Source: Colius striatus
Lineage: Eukaryota > Chordata > Aves > Coliiformes > Coliidae
Reading direction: 5' to 3'
Length of the DNA: 64,000 nt
NCBI RefSeq assembly: GCF_028858725.1
Contig: NC_084760.1
Span: forward strand, 66,717,867-66,781,866
In this document: piece by piece, positions 1-14,500 of the stretch
Numbering within the stretch: position 1 is the first letter of the stretch
Layout: every line of letters begins with the position of its first letter
Notes under the pieces: generated by a model
Seen by the model: only the letters and a program-made list of their open reading frames with translations
The model's database searches: none
Told to the model about the DNA's origin: nothing
Made by a program: the position numbers and the translations under genes

Positions 1-3000
1 TGAAGACTCCCTAACATGCTTGAAATAAGAGTGCAGGCAGGACTTCAACTGTAGTAATTACTAAAAGAGCAAAATTGTATTGTGAGAGCTGTTCTGATCT
101 TGAATGTGAGTTTAAATACACTGTAGGTTGGTCAGAAAGTCATTGTTCAGTGAAAACAATCATAATTTTTTGAAACTTGCATGTCATTTATGGCATTTGG
201 AAAATGTAAGTCAAGGTAACCATTCAGGAGTTAGCCTTATCAGGTCCAGCTTTATTTTAGTCAAGAATTTTTTTGTTAATAGCAGAGGCCCAGCAGGCTC
301 TGTATTTACTTTCTGTGAGAGTACTTTAATTTTCATTTGTAATGATGATGCAGCTCATCCACAAGGATGTAAATGTGTAAGGTGCTGCCTTTTGATATTC
401 ATCTTCGCTCTCTGGTTTAATTACCCACCAGATCCTTTAGTCCTTCTGATCTACATTCTGCTGGAGGGTTTTCAGTTTGAGTAAAGTATATGAAGTGTAT
501 CCAGATTGGAGGCATGTTGGTGATAAAGCCAGACCTCTTGTTATCTAATATGCATATGAAAGATCACTGCATTTAAATATGGTGATAAGGCTGACTCAGA
601 ATCTTAACCATCTTTGGGCAAATTGCAATACTCCTTCTCTTTGACAAAGACTTAATTTTCTAGGTGTGATTTAATTTCTGCTTGACCTTCCCTGTGCAGA
701 GAGGAGACTCCACAAAGGAGCAAACAGGAGAGGTTCAGAAAAAATCTGCTTGTGATAATGTCATTTCCAAACAAAAGAGAGAGAGCAGATCCACAGTTGA
801 TGCACAGCAGCACAGAGCATTAAGAAGGTGACAAGTGCACCTAGGCCATAAGTTCTAGGCTTTAAACACAATTCTAAAACCTAGTCATACTGTACTTCCA
901 TCATGGTTGCAATACACTTAATGCAGTTTTTTGTTTTATTTTACTATCTGCATATCTAGGCTCGTTTACAACGGTGTTTGATGCCTCTAAGTCTATACAG
1001 GGATTGTGCTTTATGCTTTACATAAAGGTTATATTTTGAATGGTTTCCTGAAGTGGTCAAACAAAAGAATTAATTAATAACCAGCAAATTCATCCTCCTT
1101 TTATTTTGAGAAGGGAATCCTTTCACCTCTTTACATTACTGATTACTGTATAAATTCTTGGTAACAAATAGTGCTGTAGGAAACTTTTGCTCCAAGCAAG
1201 TTAAAAAAGAGCATCACAGAAAAAAAACATTAAGTGTTAATAGGAGCCAGTTTGTGTGTCCTAACACTTGTTAGGAGTAGGAAAGAAATTCCAAATTTGT
1301 TACTGAGCATTTGTTTACACTAATGTGTTATTGCTTCCTCAGTAATCAGCTTCACCACCCCCCTCCCTGATAAACACCCTCAGCTTTCTATACAGAGAGC
1401 CCAACCAAGCAAGGGTGATGGCTTTTTGTTTTAGAAATTAGGATCTAGGGAGGAGGGGGAAAAAAAAAAGCCTCTCTTCTGTTGCCCATACTCCAGGAGT
1501 ACAGTGATTCAAGGGTTTGATAACTGCCCTATGTAATGTTCATAGAGCTGTTGCCAGCCCACGACATTTAGATTTTGAGAGTATGAGTGTCCAACATGCT
1601 AGAGGATAAGATGCGTGATGGATATATCTGTCCTTTGAGAAGGAATGGTTTTAACCCCCAAACTGTTGTACTTTAAAGGTCTTTTCCAACCAAAATGATT
1701 CTGTGATTCTCTGTGAGTTTAGCATGTGTGAAATTTCTATAAGAGACTGTGGCATTTTTGTCCCGTACAAAAACTTTCCTCACTCTTTTTATTATTTTGG
1801 TTAAATCTTTAAAGGGCCAGAAGAAACTTGTTAGTTTTTTTTTTTTTTCCTCCAAATTGTATTGGTTTTAAATTGGGCCTTGTGGAAAAGGAGATAAATT
1901 CATTTACAGGTAACTTTACAGAAGAAGATTAAGAAGATATGACACCAGAATTGCTTGCAAAATAGAAATGAAGAGCTATGTTTTCTCTTATATGGCTTGT
2001 GCAACTGACTTCAGATTAACTGCAGGCTTTTGTATGTGTTAGGCTGACAGTTCTGGAAAATTAGCCCAGGCCTTCTGACTTCTGGTAGCTTTCCTGACTG
2101 CTGGACTACGAACTCGCATGACAGATTGCATCCAGCACAGTAGGCTGCAGAAAGTAGTTAATGGAAAATAGACTGCTTTGATGTTCACTTCTGGTGGGCT
2201 GATCCTCTGATTTAAAGGCTAAACATCTATTGTTCTCAGTAGGAGTTTTCTTTACAAAAACTTTCACAAAATCTGTAATTTCCCATTTTGTTTTCTGAGA
2301 CTGTGGTTTGCTCTATTTCTACATTCAGTAGCCGACAAATATTTTCAGGAGTGATTTGTAATTTTCAAGTCTCTAACTTCACATTCCACAGACAGGACCT
2401 TATTTCTCAGAAATCACTGAGCATCTGTCCTCTTCTGCTAAAGCAGATGTCTCTTAAAGTATTTCCATTAGAGCACCAGAAATGAAGGCACCTAAACACA
2501 CTGCCTACTCTTCTGAAAAATGGGGCTAAGCATTGCAGAGATACACCTTAGAAAACAAGCTTAGCTAGAATTAAAATGGGGGGTAGGAAGGGTGAGGAGA
2601 GAGAAAGCAAATACAGTAACAGCCTATGATTAGAAATCTTAACAATGACAGTGAGTTCTGTTTAATTTCTAACTGCTTAAAAGCAGGCCTGGGGAAATGC
2701 TCTGCTTAGAAATGTCATGGAAAGTGCAGCTGGTCCATGAGCTTTATCTTGAAAAGCAAAGGATCTTTCCCATTTTGCAGTAACACTGCCATTTACTGGG
2801 CCATACCACTAGCAATTTGCAACAATGGGAGGGAAAAAAGCTGCCATTTGACCTAGAATGCATTTTTCAACTAATTAATAAAGTGACCATTAGTGCCCGA
2901 GGGGATAATAACAGGAATACGAACAAATTACTATGGGGTGCAAAGGAGGCTTGGGCATTGTATTGCAAATTTCTTATGCCACTATTCTTTTTTTTTTCTT

Positions 3001-4106
3001 CTTCTCACTAATACTTTTAAAGTGCCCCCACTCAACACTTGCTCCTTGTAGGACCCTTGCAAACCACATAAGAATTAGCCCTTCAAAGATCAATCAGGAT
3101 CTAATTGTTGTTAACAAAGTGCCACCTGGAGAGAAATGTTACAATATACCTTCATTACAAAGCATTCAATCTCTCTCAGGCTCACAAGTCCTGGCTACAG
3201 TACAGACAAAAAGAAGCAGTTGCTAGCATTAAAATCAGGCACCTGCAATTGGTTGAAAAACACTGCCAGTGCCTGCACAAATATGCTTCTAACATTTCAC
3301 GAGCCTCATTAGAACTGCTCTGTTCTTGCTTCCTCAGAGCAAATTTTGCTGTTGTCTCTCCATTTACAATGCTTTAACATCTCACTGAGGTCCTCATATT
3401 GCTGGGGACGTTAGGCAAAGCAACTGCACCGTTTGCCATACTCTTCATAGGCTCCAGGATCTGCTCTCAGTAAGGATTCTTCTCTGTTTTATGGCCCCTG
3501 ATCTCCATGCCCCAAAGGCAAATGTTCAGGAAGCCTCCAGTCAACTGACTTTTAATGCTGTGGGTTCATTTCTCTGCCCTGTCAGAGATCTGTATAGAGC
3601 ATCTGCTATAGGCCTTGCCTGTGCTAGTACTTTGCAGCTTCTGTGGTTAAAATTCAAGACAGGACCCAATTGCTTTGTGTCTGACACTTAATTCGTGGAC
3701 ACCTTTGTGGCTGCATGTCCACAGAAGTTTAAGTCAACTGATATTACTATTGTCCACCCTGAAAATTTCCAGTGGACTGCTCTATAGCAAATTGAAGACT
3801 ACTGTTTGTGGGCTTGCTTTGCTCTTGCCTTATTTACAAAGTCAGGGAGTTGGTTTGACTGAAAGCTAACCTGGTTGAGAAACTAAAAATGAATTCTAGT
3901 TTTCAATTGGTTACTCAGTCCATCTGCTGTGGCTGCACAAAAACTAGTGCCAGCACAAAAGAGAGGCAAAAACTGGTAACTGGGAACAGCTGAGGGAACA
4001 CAGGGGCTTTCCTTTAGTGGAAGGACTTGCTCCACATTAAGATGAACTCAGTTTCTCTTCCAGAAAGCATTTTGTAAAACTTGGGTTTTTTTTAAGCCAA
4101 GGGAGA
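1..4106. other. non-coding, AT-rich, gene-free
   Basis: Apart from the CR1 tip at 1673-1710 and a T14 run near 1835-1848, I see only unique-looking sequence with short chance frames (for example 118 codons at 128-484 with no recognised motif). Confidence 0.7.
1673..1710 (+). mobile_element. CR1 3' tip
   Basis: TTAAAGGTCTTTTCCAACC followed by AAAATGATTCTGTGATTCT is the last 38 bp of a CR1 element. No upstream CR1 sequence is recognisable. Confidence 0.8.
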
Positions 4107-4950
4107 CATAGAATCATAGACGAGATTGAAAGGGGCCTTGAAAGATGATCTGGCCCAAACTTCTATGGGAAAAGGAGCCTAAACGAGATTGTCTAGCACC
4201 TTGTCCAATCACATCTCAAAAACTTCTGCTGACAAACACCATGCCCTATCCCTGGGAAGGTTTTTCCAGTGAGTGATTGTTCTCATTGTAAATAATTTCT
4301 TTCTTATATTGGGTTGGAATCTCTCCCAGTGCAACTTGTACCTGTTGCCCCTTGTCTTCTTCATGTGGCTCTGTACAAAGAGAGAGCTTCCATCCTTCTC
4401 TTTGTAGCTGCTCAAGTACTGGAATGCTGTGATAAGGTCACCCCTGAGTTTTCTATTCTCCAGAGAGAAAATAATTAACTCATTCAGTCTTTCCTTGTAG
4501 TGCAGTGATGACCTTCATGGTCTCCTTTAGAGCCTCTCCAATCTGTCAGTGTCTTTCTTGAATTATGTGGACTGGAACCAGACACAGTGTTGGAGGTGTG
4601 ACCTGGCCAAGTGCTCAGTAAAACCATCATGTCACTATCTCTGCTAGCAGTACAGCTACAGGTACAACCCAGGATCAGATTTGCCTTTGTTGCAGCAGCA
4701 GCATACTACCAGACCTCTTCAGCTTGTCCACCAGGTCCCTTTCAGCAAGGCTGCTCCCCAGCCACACAGATCTTGGCCTGTAGCAAGCACATTTGTTATG
4801 TTGTTATGTGGGCAGGACTTTGCTCTTTGTTGTTAAACTTTGTACTGTTTTTGCTAGCGCACTCCTCCAGCCTATCCACAGCTTTCTGTAAGATATCTCT
4901 CCTTTCTGACATGTCCATCTCACCACCTAGTTTAGTGTCATCAGCAGTAT
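4107..4950 (-). mobile_element. old CR1 retrotransposon, minus orientation, about 840 bp
   Basis: Begins with the reversed tail CATAGAATCATAGAC. Landmarks follow in CR1 order: GGAAGGTTTTTCCAGTGAG, CACCCCTGAGTTTTCTATTC, TGTGACCTGGCCAAGTGC and CACCTAGTTTAGTGTCATC. The last is the segment antisense to the distal ORF2/3' region. Divergence is high compared with the copies at 45 and 63 kb, so this is an ancient insertion. Open frames inside it (for example at 4611-4952) are not host genes. Confidence 0.88.
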
Positions 4951-7900
4951 AGATTAACCTTTGACAAGTGGATGCCTTATGTTGTGAACGATGACTACTG
5001 TGAGTCAGAACAAAGGCAGTGAACAGAAGAGAGATGTAACCTTTATTTCAATGAACAGGAATGTCCTGCTAATTCCAATGATCAGGAGGTTGGAGAGTGA
5101 AGGGGAGGCAAAAGCAATGTCCTGTATTTCTGTTCCTTGCTCAGATTAGCCACCTGTCCAAGCCCTTATTCATACTGCTCCAGAGAACTGAAGGAATCAC
5201 TAGAAGGCAGTTCTCAGGTATCTGGGACAAGATGATTCTTTAATGGGTGTACATAGAGGCAGGAGTCTTCTGGAGATCTAGGCAATGTTAACAGCCTTAA
5301 GCTGCTGGTTTTACTACAGAAACTACCTCTGTCCAGACTGTCTCATATAGATAGATATATGCATGCTGAGAAATAGCACACTCGGTGTCTGATTTGTTGG
5401 ATAACTAATCCCAGCGCCCTGTATTTCAGCACATATGTAGTGCAAATAGAGACAGAAGATTTCTTTTTTTTATCCCTGATAAAGAGCATACAAAACCAGA
5501 CCAATCCTTCTGGATCCTGAAAGGCTTCATTTGTTACATGTCACTCCAAATGTCTTTAACTGGCAGATACTGGCTGTGTGTGCTCACCCTGCAGTTGTTT
5601 TGTAAACTGACAGCGTTATTGCTGCAGCTAGAACACATGCTTGGGATTTTCTGGTTTGATTCTATGTATCTTTCACCATCTTTGACTTCCATGCAAGACC
5701 ATTGATCAGAAAGGATCTGTGCTGCTTTAGCCTTGGTGAAGATTTGACAAAGAACTAAATGGTTATGTTTGAAATACAAAGTCTTGGTGTAATGGGGACA
5801 GTGAGGCTAATACATGTGTACGAGCACACTAGTAACGGTGTACAAGCTTTGCTTACGTGTGGAGGAGGAGAACAAAACATCCTCTGTGACTGGAAGAGCA
5901 TCCCCCAAACACCACTGAAAGAGGTGAAGACAGCACAATCCCAGCCTTGCACACTGCTCTTTTGATACACTATAATATAGTCATGGATGCCATAAACTAT
6001 AAAGCAGCTCAGTGCATAAAATGGGCACCTCTCAACAGTCTGGCATCCTTGTGCTCAAAGTGAATAAAAAATAGTTCAGCTGCTCAGTCTTTTCAGGTTA
6101 AAGGTGTTCTCAAACAGCTTTACTTGAGTTGCAGTGCTTGTGCCTGAAAGTTAGCAACAAGAGCACGTGCTTGGGACTGCTTGCTGCTCATGGAGAAATC
6201 TGCAGTTTGTGTGTGATTATCTGTCCGCTCATTGACATGCATCGTTCATTAGGGAGTTCTCATTGAACACATGTTCTCAAAGTTGATGAGTATCTAATTT
6301 GGCCTGCTGTAAGAGGATTCTGTCTAATCGGTAGGATATGGGGCAGAGTTAGGAAACCTGATTAATTCCCCTGCATCTTCCTAGACCTGTCATTTACTAA
6401 CTCTGTGACCAGCGTCTTGTGACACCCATTGTCATCTGCTGGAGCAGAAGTCTCTATGAAGCTTGGATCTATTGGGTACCAATTGCTGTAGTGAGTGGAC
6501 ACTAAATATGTGCAATATTACTCCAACTATCTGGCCTCAGCTTTGCGCAGTTAACTGAGGTGTGCAAAACTAGAAGCTGCTTGAAAGTGTTGGGAATTGA
6601 CTCTCTATGTTGCACTTTGCTGAAAGAAGCCTGATGATATTCACCTCTCAGATTATAGCTTGAAGAAGAGTAGGACATCCTTATGTGAATGGACTATAGG
6701 ACTGTGTAGCATCTGGGTAAAGGTTCAGATAAGAATCTGTGAATAAATAGGAGGATGCACAGGGGGTTACACAGACTGCAAATCTCTGATCAGATTCATG
6801 CTCTCTAAAGAAAGGCACAAGGAACAGAGATGGAAGGGTTTGCCATCCCCAAAACAACTTGGCAGTCCCCCAGGACTGGCTTCACTGGAAGGTCTGTTCA
6901 GCTGACACGAGAGATAGATGTACATTCAAGTCCCATTAGCATTGAAGGGAGGTGCCTGCTAAACTTTCCCACGCGTTAGCAGAGGAAAAGACTTCTAAAG
7001 GTATCTCACGAGGTAACAGAAGGTTGTTGCTGCACATGTTGCAATTCTTTAATACTTGCCTGTGGTACAGCTGTATGCTTACATCATTTGGATATATCTA
7101 CTTGACATCTTGCTGTCTGTCAGAAACAAGCATTTTGGAGCCGTCCAGCGTGCTTTCCCATTATCCTCAATGCAAATATACAACTTGTATGTAACCTGTT
7201 TGCATACTGATTCTCTGTATCCCAGATCAATCTGTTGTTGCTTTCCAAGGACTATAGTCTCCTTTGATCCCTAATTTTTATTGAACACTGATCAGCAGGG
7301 ATATAAGATTGATTTATTTTTCTGTCCTTGTGTGGATATTTTGCTGTCTTTTGTAGCAACCATTAAAGTTTATATGTGAGCTGAGGAAAGTTATACCCTT
7401 TTTGACAATGTGCTGTGGGGCTTTATTTAATCCTGTGGGGTATTTGGGTGCATTCTGCTGGGGAAGGGATGCAAGTAGTAAAAGAAAAAGCTGTAGAAAT
7501 CAGTGGAACTGGAGATCTAGAGTCCTAGAAGGTGGCAATCTGTTAATTAGTGTTCTTGGGAAAACCTGCCTGTGATGAAAATAAAGCCCCATCGTTAAAA
7601 CCCACTGCATTTTCCTTTTCTGCCCCTGAATGTTGTTAACAATGTTGCACTCTGGTTAAGTAAAAATCTAAAACTGCAGTGAAGTGTTAGTAATCGGTTC
7701 CTGAGCAGATTCCCTAATGCTATTCACTTTTCCCTGCTAATCTTCCTGTGTGAGTTATAACAATGCAGCACCAAATGAGAAGGAAATGTCAGGTTATGTT
7801 TCAGGGCCAGCCTCCTGCCCACCCTCCATCTGTGCTGATGTCAGTGCTTATTGGAACATATGCTGCCTGTTGCTCACTGACCATCTGTTAGCTGAGCTGA

Positions 7901-10849
7901 TGAAGTGTTCCCGTTGCTGGGACAACCCAGCCCATGATTGCCAGTGGCACCGCAAACATTTTCTGCTCAGGTTTCACTTTTATCTGTGCTCTGGAATGGC
8001 AGCCCTGCCGTGGTATGGGTTACCCCATCCCTGCCTTTTCCCTCAACTTGCCAGGGGGAGCACAGTCAAAATTCAAGTTAGGAGTTTTAGGGCAAACGTA
8101 AAAGGCTGCAGCGGAGCTAACGTGCTCCTGATAAACCGCTGGCATTACATGCTCAGCTGTAGGGGTAGGCACGCTTTCCCATGGCAGCCCAGGGCTGAGG
8201 AAGCACATCTGGTGGTGGTTAGGAAGTTTGTGTGATGAGACTGTGACTGGCAGAAATGCCTATAGCCCTGAAGATGTGCAAGGCTACAGAGGGATTTTTG
8301 GAGCCAAGCAAAGAGCAAGAGATGGGTAACTTTTGCCTTGGTTAAGAGTCATTCATTCTGTAATTGCTGTGTGTTGTAGTTGTGCCTGACAGCTACAAAT
8401 CTTTCAGATGTAACTGAATCCAAATGCAACCATGCCTTTACAGTGTAGGCCTCAGTTTGTGGGGAGAAAGCAATGTTAAGCCGTAGCAGTTACGATAAAA
8501 CTGCCTGCACAGAGCCTTTTTGTAGCTCTGTCTGGTGAGCTTCACCCCCCCTGCCCCCCTTCCTTAAAAATGTCTACAAACGTTAATCAATCCTCATGAC
8601 AAGCCTGTGGGGCTGGCAGGTGGTATTCCCATCTTGAAGAGGGAGAAGCAAAGTGTGAGAGCTGGCACAAGAAGCACGGCATGCCCACCTCCCAGCCCTC
8701 TCCTGCTGGGATCGCTAGACCATATTGCCCATCGTTACACACCAAGAGCCCCAGCTCAGCCGTGGTGCCAACAGGAGCTGCATGCCAGACATGAGGGCCA
8801 AGTAGACTGTGTCTGCTACTTCTTTGCATCTTACGTGTGAAGGGAATAGAGCAGCATCTGATAGCTTTGTTGGTAAAGCTGCCAACCATATCTGGGGTGA
8901 AAAGTGGTGGCCTTTAGGTTGTGGAAAGTCTGGATGCTCAATAATGTTAAATGCTCTGAAGTTGTGAAATTTCTTATCTCTCATTTTCTGTGTTGGTATT
9001 CCTATGTGTTCCCAGATGGCCCTGGGGTTTTAGTCTCTGGACAGCAATCACTTACATGATGTCTCAAGCATCAGCCTGGAGGCTGAAGACTCCCCCATCA
9101 TCCTTCCATTTGTCTCCCCTCCCTTCTGTCCAGCCTTGCCTCTTTCCTGTTTTCCCAAAATCTTTTCTCAGATACGTTGTCTCTTTGGAGTCCCTGCATA
9201 GCAAAACTGAACTTTTTTGCCTTTCTCTCCTCCAGCCTATCCTTTCTGTCTCCTACCACAGTTCTCTGTCAGTGGTACCTGTGGCCTGCTTGGTCGGTCA
9301 TGCTCTGGATGGCATTTCTGCCAGCTTCTCTTGCTTCTTGTGTCTCTAAAATTTTCTTTTCTTCTATTTCTAGCACAAAAATCCTCTTCCCATGTTTTAA
9401 TGCATCCTGATAGATATCTCCACTGTCTTTTCATATGGCTAAGTTGTAAACTCCTCAGAGAAAAGAGGATATTTATTTTTCACTCTTATACATCAATTAT
9501 TGTTTTAATTAAGTGACTCAATAGCACAATAATGCTGTGTGCTCAGAGACTACATGACGTGTGTAGATAAGATATGATACAGGCTGACATAATCCTAGGT
9601 GTTAATAATAAGGACAACTTCAGCCTATGTTACTATTTCAGGATGTTCTGGCACAACAGGCTGGTTTTGTTCACCCCGGGGACAAATACACGAACAAATT
9701 ATCACAAGGCCAGCGAGGATGGGGATTTACATTGCCTCATCTGCTTTGTAGCAAGTGCCCAAATGTTGAGTCCTATTCCATGGCACGTGTGAGACAGTGC
9801 ACTGTGCTTTTGTCAAGTGGCAAGCCAGGTCTCTTATGTCGTCTTTATTGTGGTTACGATTAAAGCATTTCTCTGCAGTTTATCACAATTCCCACAATGT
9901 AGCCTGAGCACTCTAAATTTATATCTTCTCTTTCTTGTGGCAACTCATTTGGTGCCAGTCTGCTTTTAAATCCACATTGGTGTTCTTCCTTTGTTGCCAG
10001 AATGGTGCAAACGTGACAGTATGTAGACAAAAATTGGGCCAATCTTTTCTCCCCTCCAAGAATGTCATAGAGCTTTGGAGTTTTGCTGGCTTTATGGGCC
10101 TGGGCTATTATGCATTTTGAATCAAAACAATGCAGAATTTAACACTTTGCTTTAAGATTTGACAACTTGATTTTCCCTCAATCAAAAAACCATGAAGGAA
10201 AGCTGGTGGCATGAGCCACCATCTGCCCAGCCTCCAGCAGGATTTGCAGTTACCAACTGAAAGCGCAGTTTTTGCAGAGGATGGGATTGCACGTTTTTGC
10301 ACAGTTTTTAGACTCAGATGAAATGACTGCACTGATTCCTACATGTGGCTGAGAAGATGGATTACAGTGTGGCTTTACTGGGTGGTATTCAAACAGCAAG
10401 AGTGGTAAACTGCAGAGTTTCAAAGCTTTGAGATGCTACTAACAAGGTGAGAAGAGGCATATACAGGTTCTCTACCAGAAATGTATAATATCTGTGCTTT
10501 TCTAGGAGAGCGTAGCAGCTAAGGATCTTGTTGAAATGCCAGATAGTGATGCCTTTGCTGCCTTTATGTGAACTATGTAATGGTTACTGTCCTCATCTTA
10601 AACAATGGTGTAAATCCCTCGTGCTGTGCCTGCCTACAGCACTGGAAGGCAAACTGTAGAAGTTTTATGGCAAGCACACATACAGGCTTCTGAGATGTGG
10701 ACACATAGCCTTGGCTTGCAAAAAGCAGAGAGGCAGATAGCAATTGCCAGTTTCACATTGCTTAGACTGGGACACCAAAATTAATTCTAGAAGCACTGTT
10801 GGGCTGCCAGGGGAGTTCCTCATCCAGATGACGTCTATTGATACCATTA

Positions 10850-11160
10850 GAGAAATACTGACTTACACCATCCGAGAGCCCGATCTCTGCTGTGGCCGGA
10901 CCATTAAGCACTCAGAGCTCTGCTCAATCACAGCTTTACCACATTTCCGAACCTTGCGTAGTTGGATCCTGTCAGAGCAATGAATACTTGCTGACGCTGC
11001 TGTGCTCTGAGGTTTGCAAAGTGGGGCTTTTCAGTGTGTTTTTATGAAACAATCCCTCCCTCCCTGCAGCATCAGGAGCAGGCTGCCACTCAACATGGCT
11101 TGTGCGAGGATTTGCTCTGCGCTGCCCGGGTTTTGGAGATCACTCTCCACACAAATTAAT
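10850..11160. promoter_or_regulatory. candidate conserved non-coding element
   Basis: A non-repetitive block with more CpG and mixed composition than its flanks, ending in the homeodomain-type AT core CAAATTAATTAAAAG (about 11154-11168). The open frame at 10744-10983 in the same block has no recognised product. Conservation is inferred from texture only. Confidence 0.25.
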
Positions 11161-11490
11161 TAAAAGATGCCTTAGGTAGGTGTCCAGCCGGCATAGAGGG
11201 AACCCAGCTCTGTTACCAGTCTGCAGTCCCCAGTTTTCCAGCTGTCACTATGTAATACGGTCTCCCGCTCACGTAATTCCTTCCTGTAGTCCAATAGAAG
11301 TCCTTTAAAGAAGAAAAAAAGAAAGAAAGAGGAACAACAAGCAAGTAATCCTGTCATACGATCTGCCCCAGTAGTTTGGGGCCTGTTTCTCTTTCAGGGG
11401 CTGTGAGCATGCTTTGAGGTGCACAATAGAGATGCCTTCTCCATTGACTGTGGAGCTCAATGAGCCAAACTGGGCAGCAGCCCCGGTAAC

Positions 11491-11507
11491 AGCAGCAGCA
11501 GCAGCAG
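11491..11507 (+). repeat. short (AGC)n repeat
   Basis: Five to six AGC units (AGCAGCAGCAGCAGCAG) inside a GC-richer block. No coding frame supports a polyglutamine or polyserine tract. Confidence 0.75.
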
Positions 11508-14500
11508 TGGTGCAGCGCAGTAATGGGTCCAACTGTTAACTGATTTAACACTCTGCCAGCTGCAGTCCCTGAGCTCAGAGACAAGGAGCGGCGGGCCTTT
11601 GAATATTACCTTTCAGCCAATTAGACATATGTCACTTTCATAAAACCTTCCGTGTGTGCTGCCATCGAGGGGAGGATCTGCTGGGGAGGAGGGAGCTGCA
11701 TTACCTGCCTCCCTCCCTCGAGGAGGAATTTCTTGTTTCTGGTTTAATTTTCAGCACTGGTGCAAGTGCCTGGAGAGGGGCATGAGGGAAAGACAATGAG
11801 TCTCAGAGCTCCATGAGTTTTTCAGACAGTCTTATAGGCTGCCTGGGAGAGGAGGCTTTTACAGCAAAGGTGGATTTGAGTCATTAGATTGAAGTGAGAC
11901 CTCTTTGGTCACCTAAACACCGCAAAGGTTAACATCATAATCTGAACGGGCCTGAGTTTGTTTCACATGTAAAAAACATCTGATCTCAAGGAAGTTTTGG
12001 ATTCAGGAGAAGTATATAAGTATGCAAACACAGAGGGCTGGTTCTGAATGTAAAAGTTGTGGCCCAACAATCAATTTCATTTAAAAAAAAAAAAGTACAA
12101 GTAAAATTATTACTGCAGCTCAGGCAGAGCACTGGAGCACTGCAGGCTACATGCTTTGTCCAAAGGATCAGCAGCACCAGCCATACCACTGAGCCTTCAA
12201 ACACAGGCCTGGGGTATCCACTGCAGCTGCCCCACAGTCAGTGTCTTTAGGGGTGGGAAATGCACAACAAATTAATTCTATGGGTGATTGTTTTCAGAAT
12301 TGGTGCAGAAAGCAAAAGTGTTCATGTTGCTTATAGAATTACAGCAGAAGATAGGCTACTTTTTATTCCTTCAGATTGACTGAGTATTTTTCTTTCAGTA
12401 AGGATGAAATCCGTGTTTCGGTCATCAGTTTCTGTGTGTTTCTTATATGAAAACATACCAAAAGGCAATATTAAAAGGTATGTTAAAGCATGATAAAATA
12501 TGTCAGATTATGGTAAGTTTTAAAAGCCAAATATTTAGTATCATGTTAAAATACTTGAATTTAAAAAGTCAACTCACTTCAATAACATAAGAAATTGAGC
12601 CAAAATGAAAAAGAAAAAGATAAAATAAGTTAATAGGGTTTTTTTTCCATAGCAATGTAAAAATCAAAGCACCTGGGGGATGGGGGCTGATGGACAGAAA
12701 AACATTTAAAGTCCTGGCCTAGAGCTTTCAAACTATCACTTGCTGCTGACACTATTGGTGAGCAGAATTGAGTGACCTAGAGCTGTGTGAAAACTGCTTG
12801 TTTTTCCTGCTGGAGGTGAGAGACCTGCAAAGGTCTTGCACATTTGCAGAACTGAACAACAAACTGCGCGTGGCATGCAGAGAAAGAGGGGAATGGGTAA
12901 TGGCTGTCACTTCTGAAACTTGAGAGAGGAGTCAGTCAGCTCGGTTGGTCTCTGAATAAGTGTGATCAATTTATTCAGTTTTGGTTCTCCCAAGTTTATT
13001 CTGGATTATCCACATCAGTCTCTTCAGTCATTTTCCCAGTAGGGTGTTCTCTGATGCTTGTCAGTCAGGAATTAGTGCTTGTCAAGGGCAGTGAGGCCCC
13101 TTTTGGGATATGATCATGCTGGATCTAAATCCACAGGAATAGTTTTTGGGTATTTCATCCCTTTTCACACCTGAAGAAAGGCTTGAGTTTAGTTTTTGAA
13201 AAAGAAACTCTCTTTTCCAAAAAGCTCTTCCCTTGCAGTGTTTTGACCAGCTTCAGGCAGTGATGAAAGGATTATGGAGTGGTAATACATAAGATGAACT
13301 GAGATGCTATTTGGGAGATCACAGGGTTGTAGTCAGACAAATAAACCATCATAAGCTGTCAGTGTTGATATAGGCAGTAGTTCCACACTTCCTCTGCTTC
13401 TGAAGGCTGCTTGTTCTCGCCCTTGTACTTTTCTCATCCTTTCACCATACTAGTCTTTTCCTAGCCTAACAGTGAAGTGAAGCAGATTCATCTGTAGTGG
13501 AGGAGCTGAGGGGTGTAGCTGGCTCCATTTTCCCCAGTCGAGTTCACTGCATGACTACGCAAACTCTTGTGTCAGTAGTCAGGACATGATATCACCAGGA
13601 ATGGAACTGAGCAGCCAGAGCAGGGAGAGAGCAGGACCACTGTTTGTTTTTTCTGTGTTAGCGCTAGCTTATTGTCTCCACAGAAGTCTATTTTCCCATT
13701 TAATAAGGACAGTTTGCCTATTTTTAGCAGTTGAATCACGTGCCAAAAAAACCCACATGAAGCAATCTTAAAAAGTCCAAGTGAGTGTCTTGTCCAGACA
13801 GGACAAGGTTTTGCTGATGATTCCTGTGGTCAAAATTCTTATGAAGCTCCTTGCAGGTGTTGCTACCTCTAGACTTTGGCTGGATGTGAAAAACTTTCTC
13901 AGTGAGGTAATTCAGTGCTGCTAAGGATGTTTTTTATAATGATCCTTGCTTTATCCAAGTACATAGTTTGTGGGTAAAAAGAGACTCTGAACACAAATAG
14001 GGAACTGATAAGTTTAAGTATATCATCAGTAAACAACATGATATTTCCCCCCTGTGGAAGCTTGTCAGATATTTGTTTCACAGGGCTTGTCTAACATGAT
14101 TATTCTCTTTTTTTATCTCTCTCTGCCAAGTCTTCACTGAAATAATCTTGCAAACTCTCTTCCTTTCCACCATTGGTCATTTAGTTGATATGGTTTGGAG
14201 CTTGCATATCTTTGTACATTTGAATCCATTACTAATGCATGAGCGTTCATCAGTTTGACAGGAATGGACATTACACATCTGTAATTCATAAGCTTCAAGA
14301 CAGCTTTGGGTGATAATGGTTCAGACGTCCACTTAATGTCTAAATTCCCTTTGACATCAGTTGTCCAGACATAACTTGTTGGATCCAGCAGAGTAGGTTT
14401 ACATTGCAGGAATCATCTCCAAAATCCTGCTTAGTTGTTTGCATGCAGTTCATGTTGAAATAAGCAATCTTTGCATGGGGGAAGCTGGCTGGAGTCAATT

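Noticed and set aside
7750..8235. 161-codon plus-strand frame
   Set aside because: Cysteine/tryptophan-rich sequence without a recognisable family. Judged chance, though the DNA around 8040-8200 may deserve a conservation check.
11491..11507. AGC run as a possible polyglutamine tract of TBP
   Set aside because: TBP should lie beyond the right end of the window. There is no TBP sequence around this run and it is only five to six units long.
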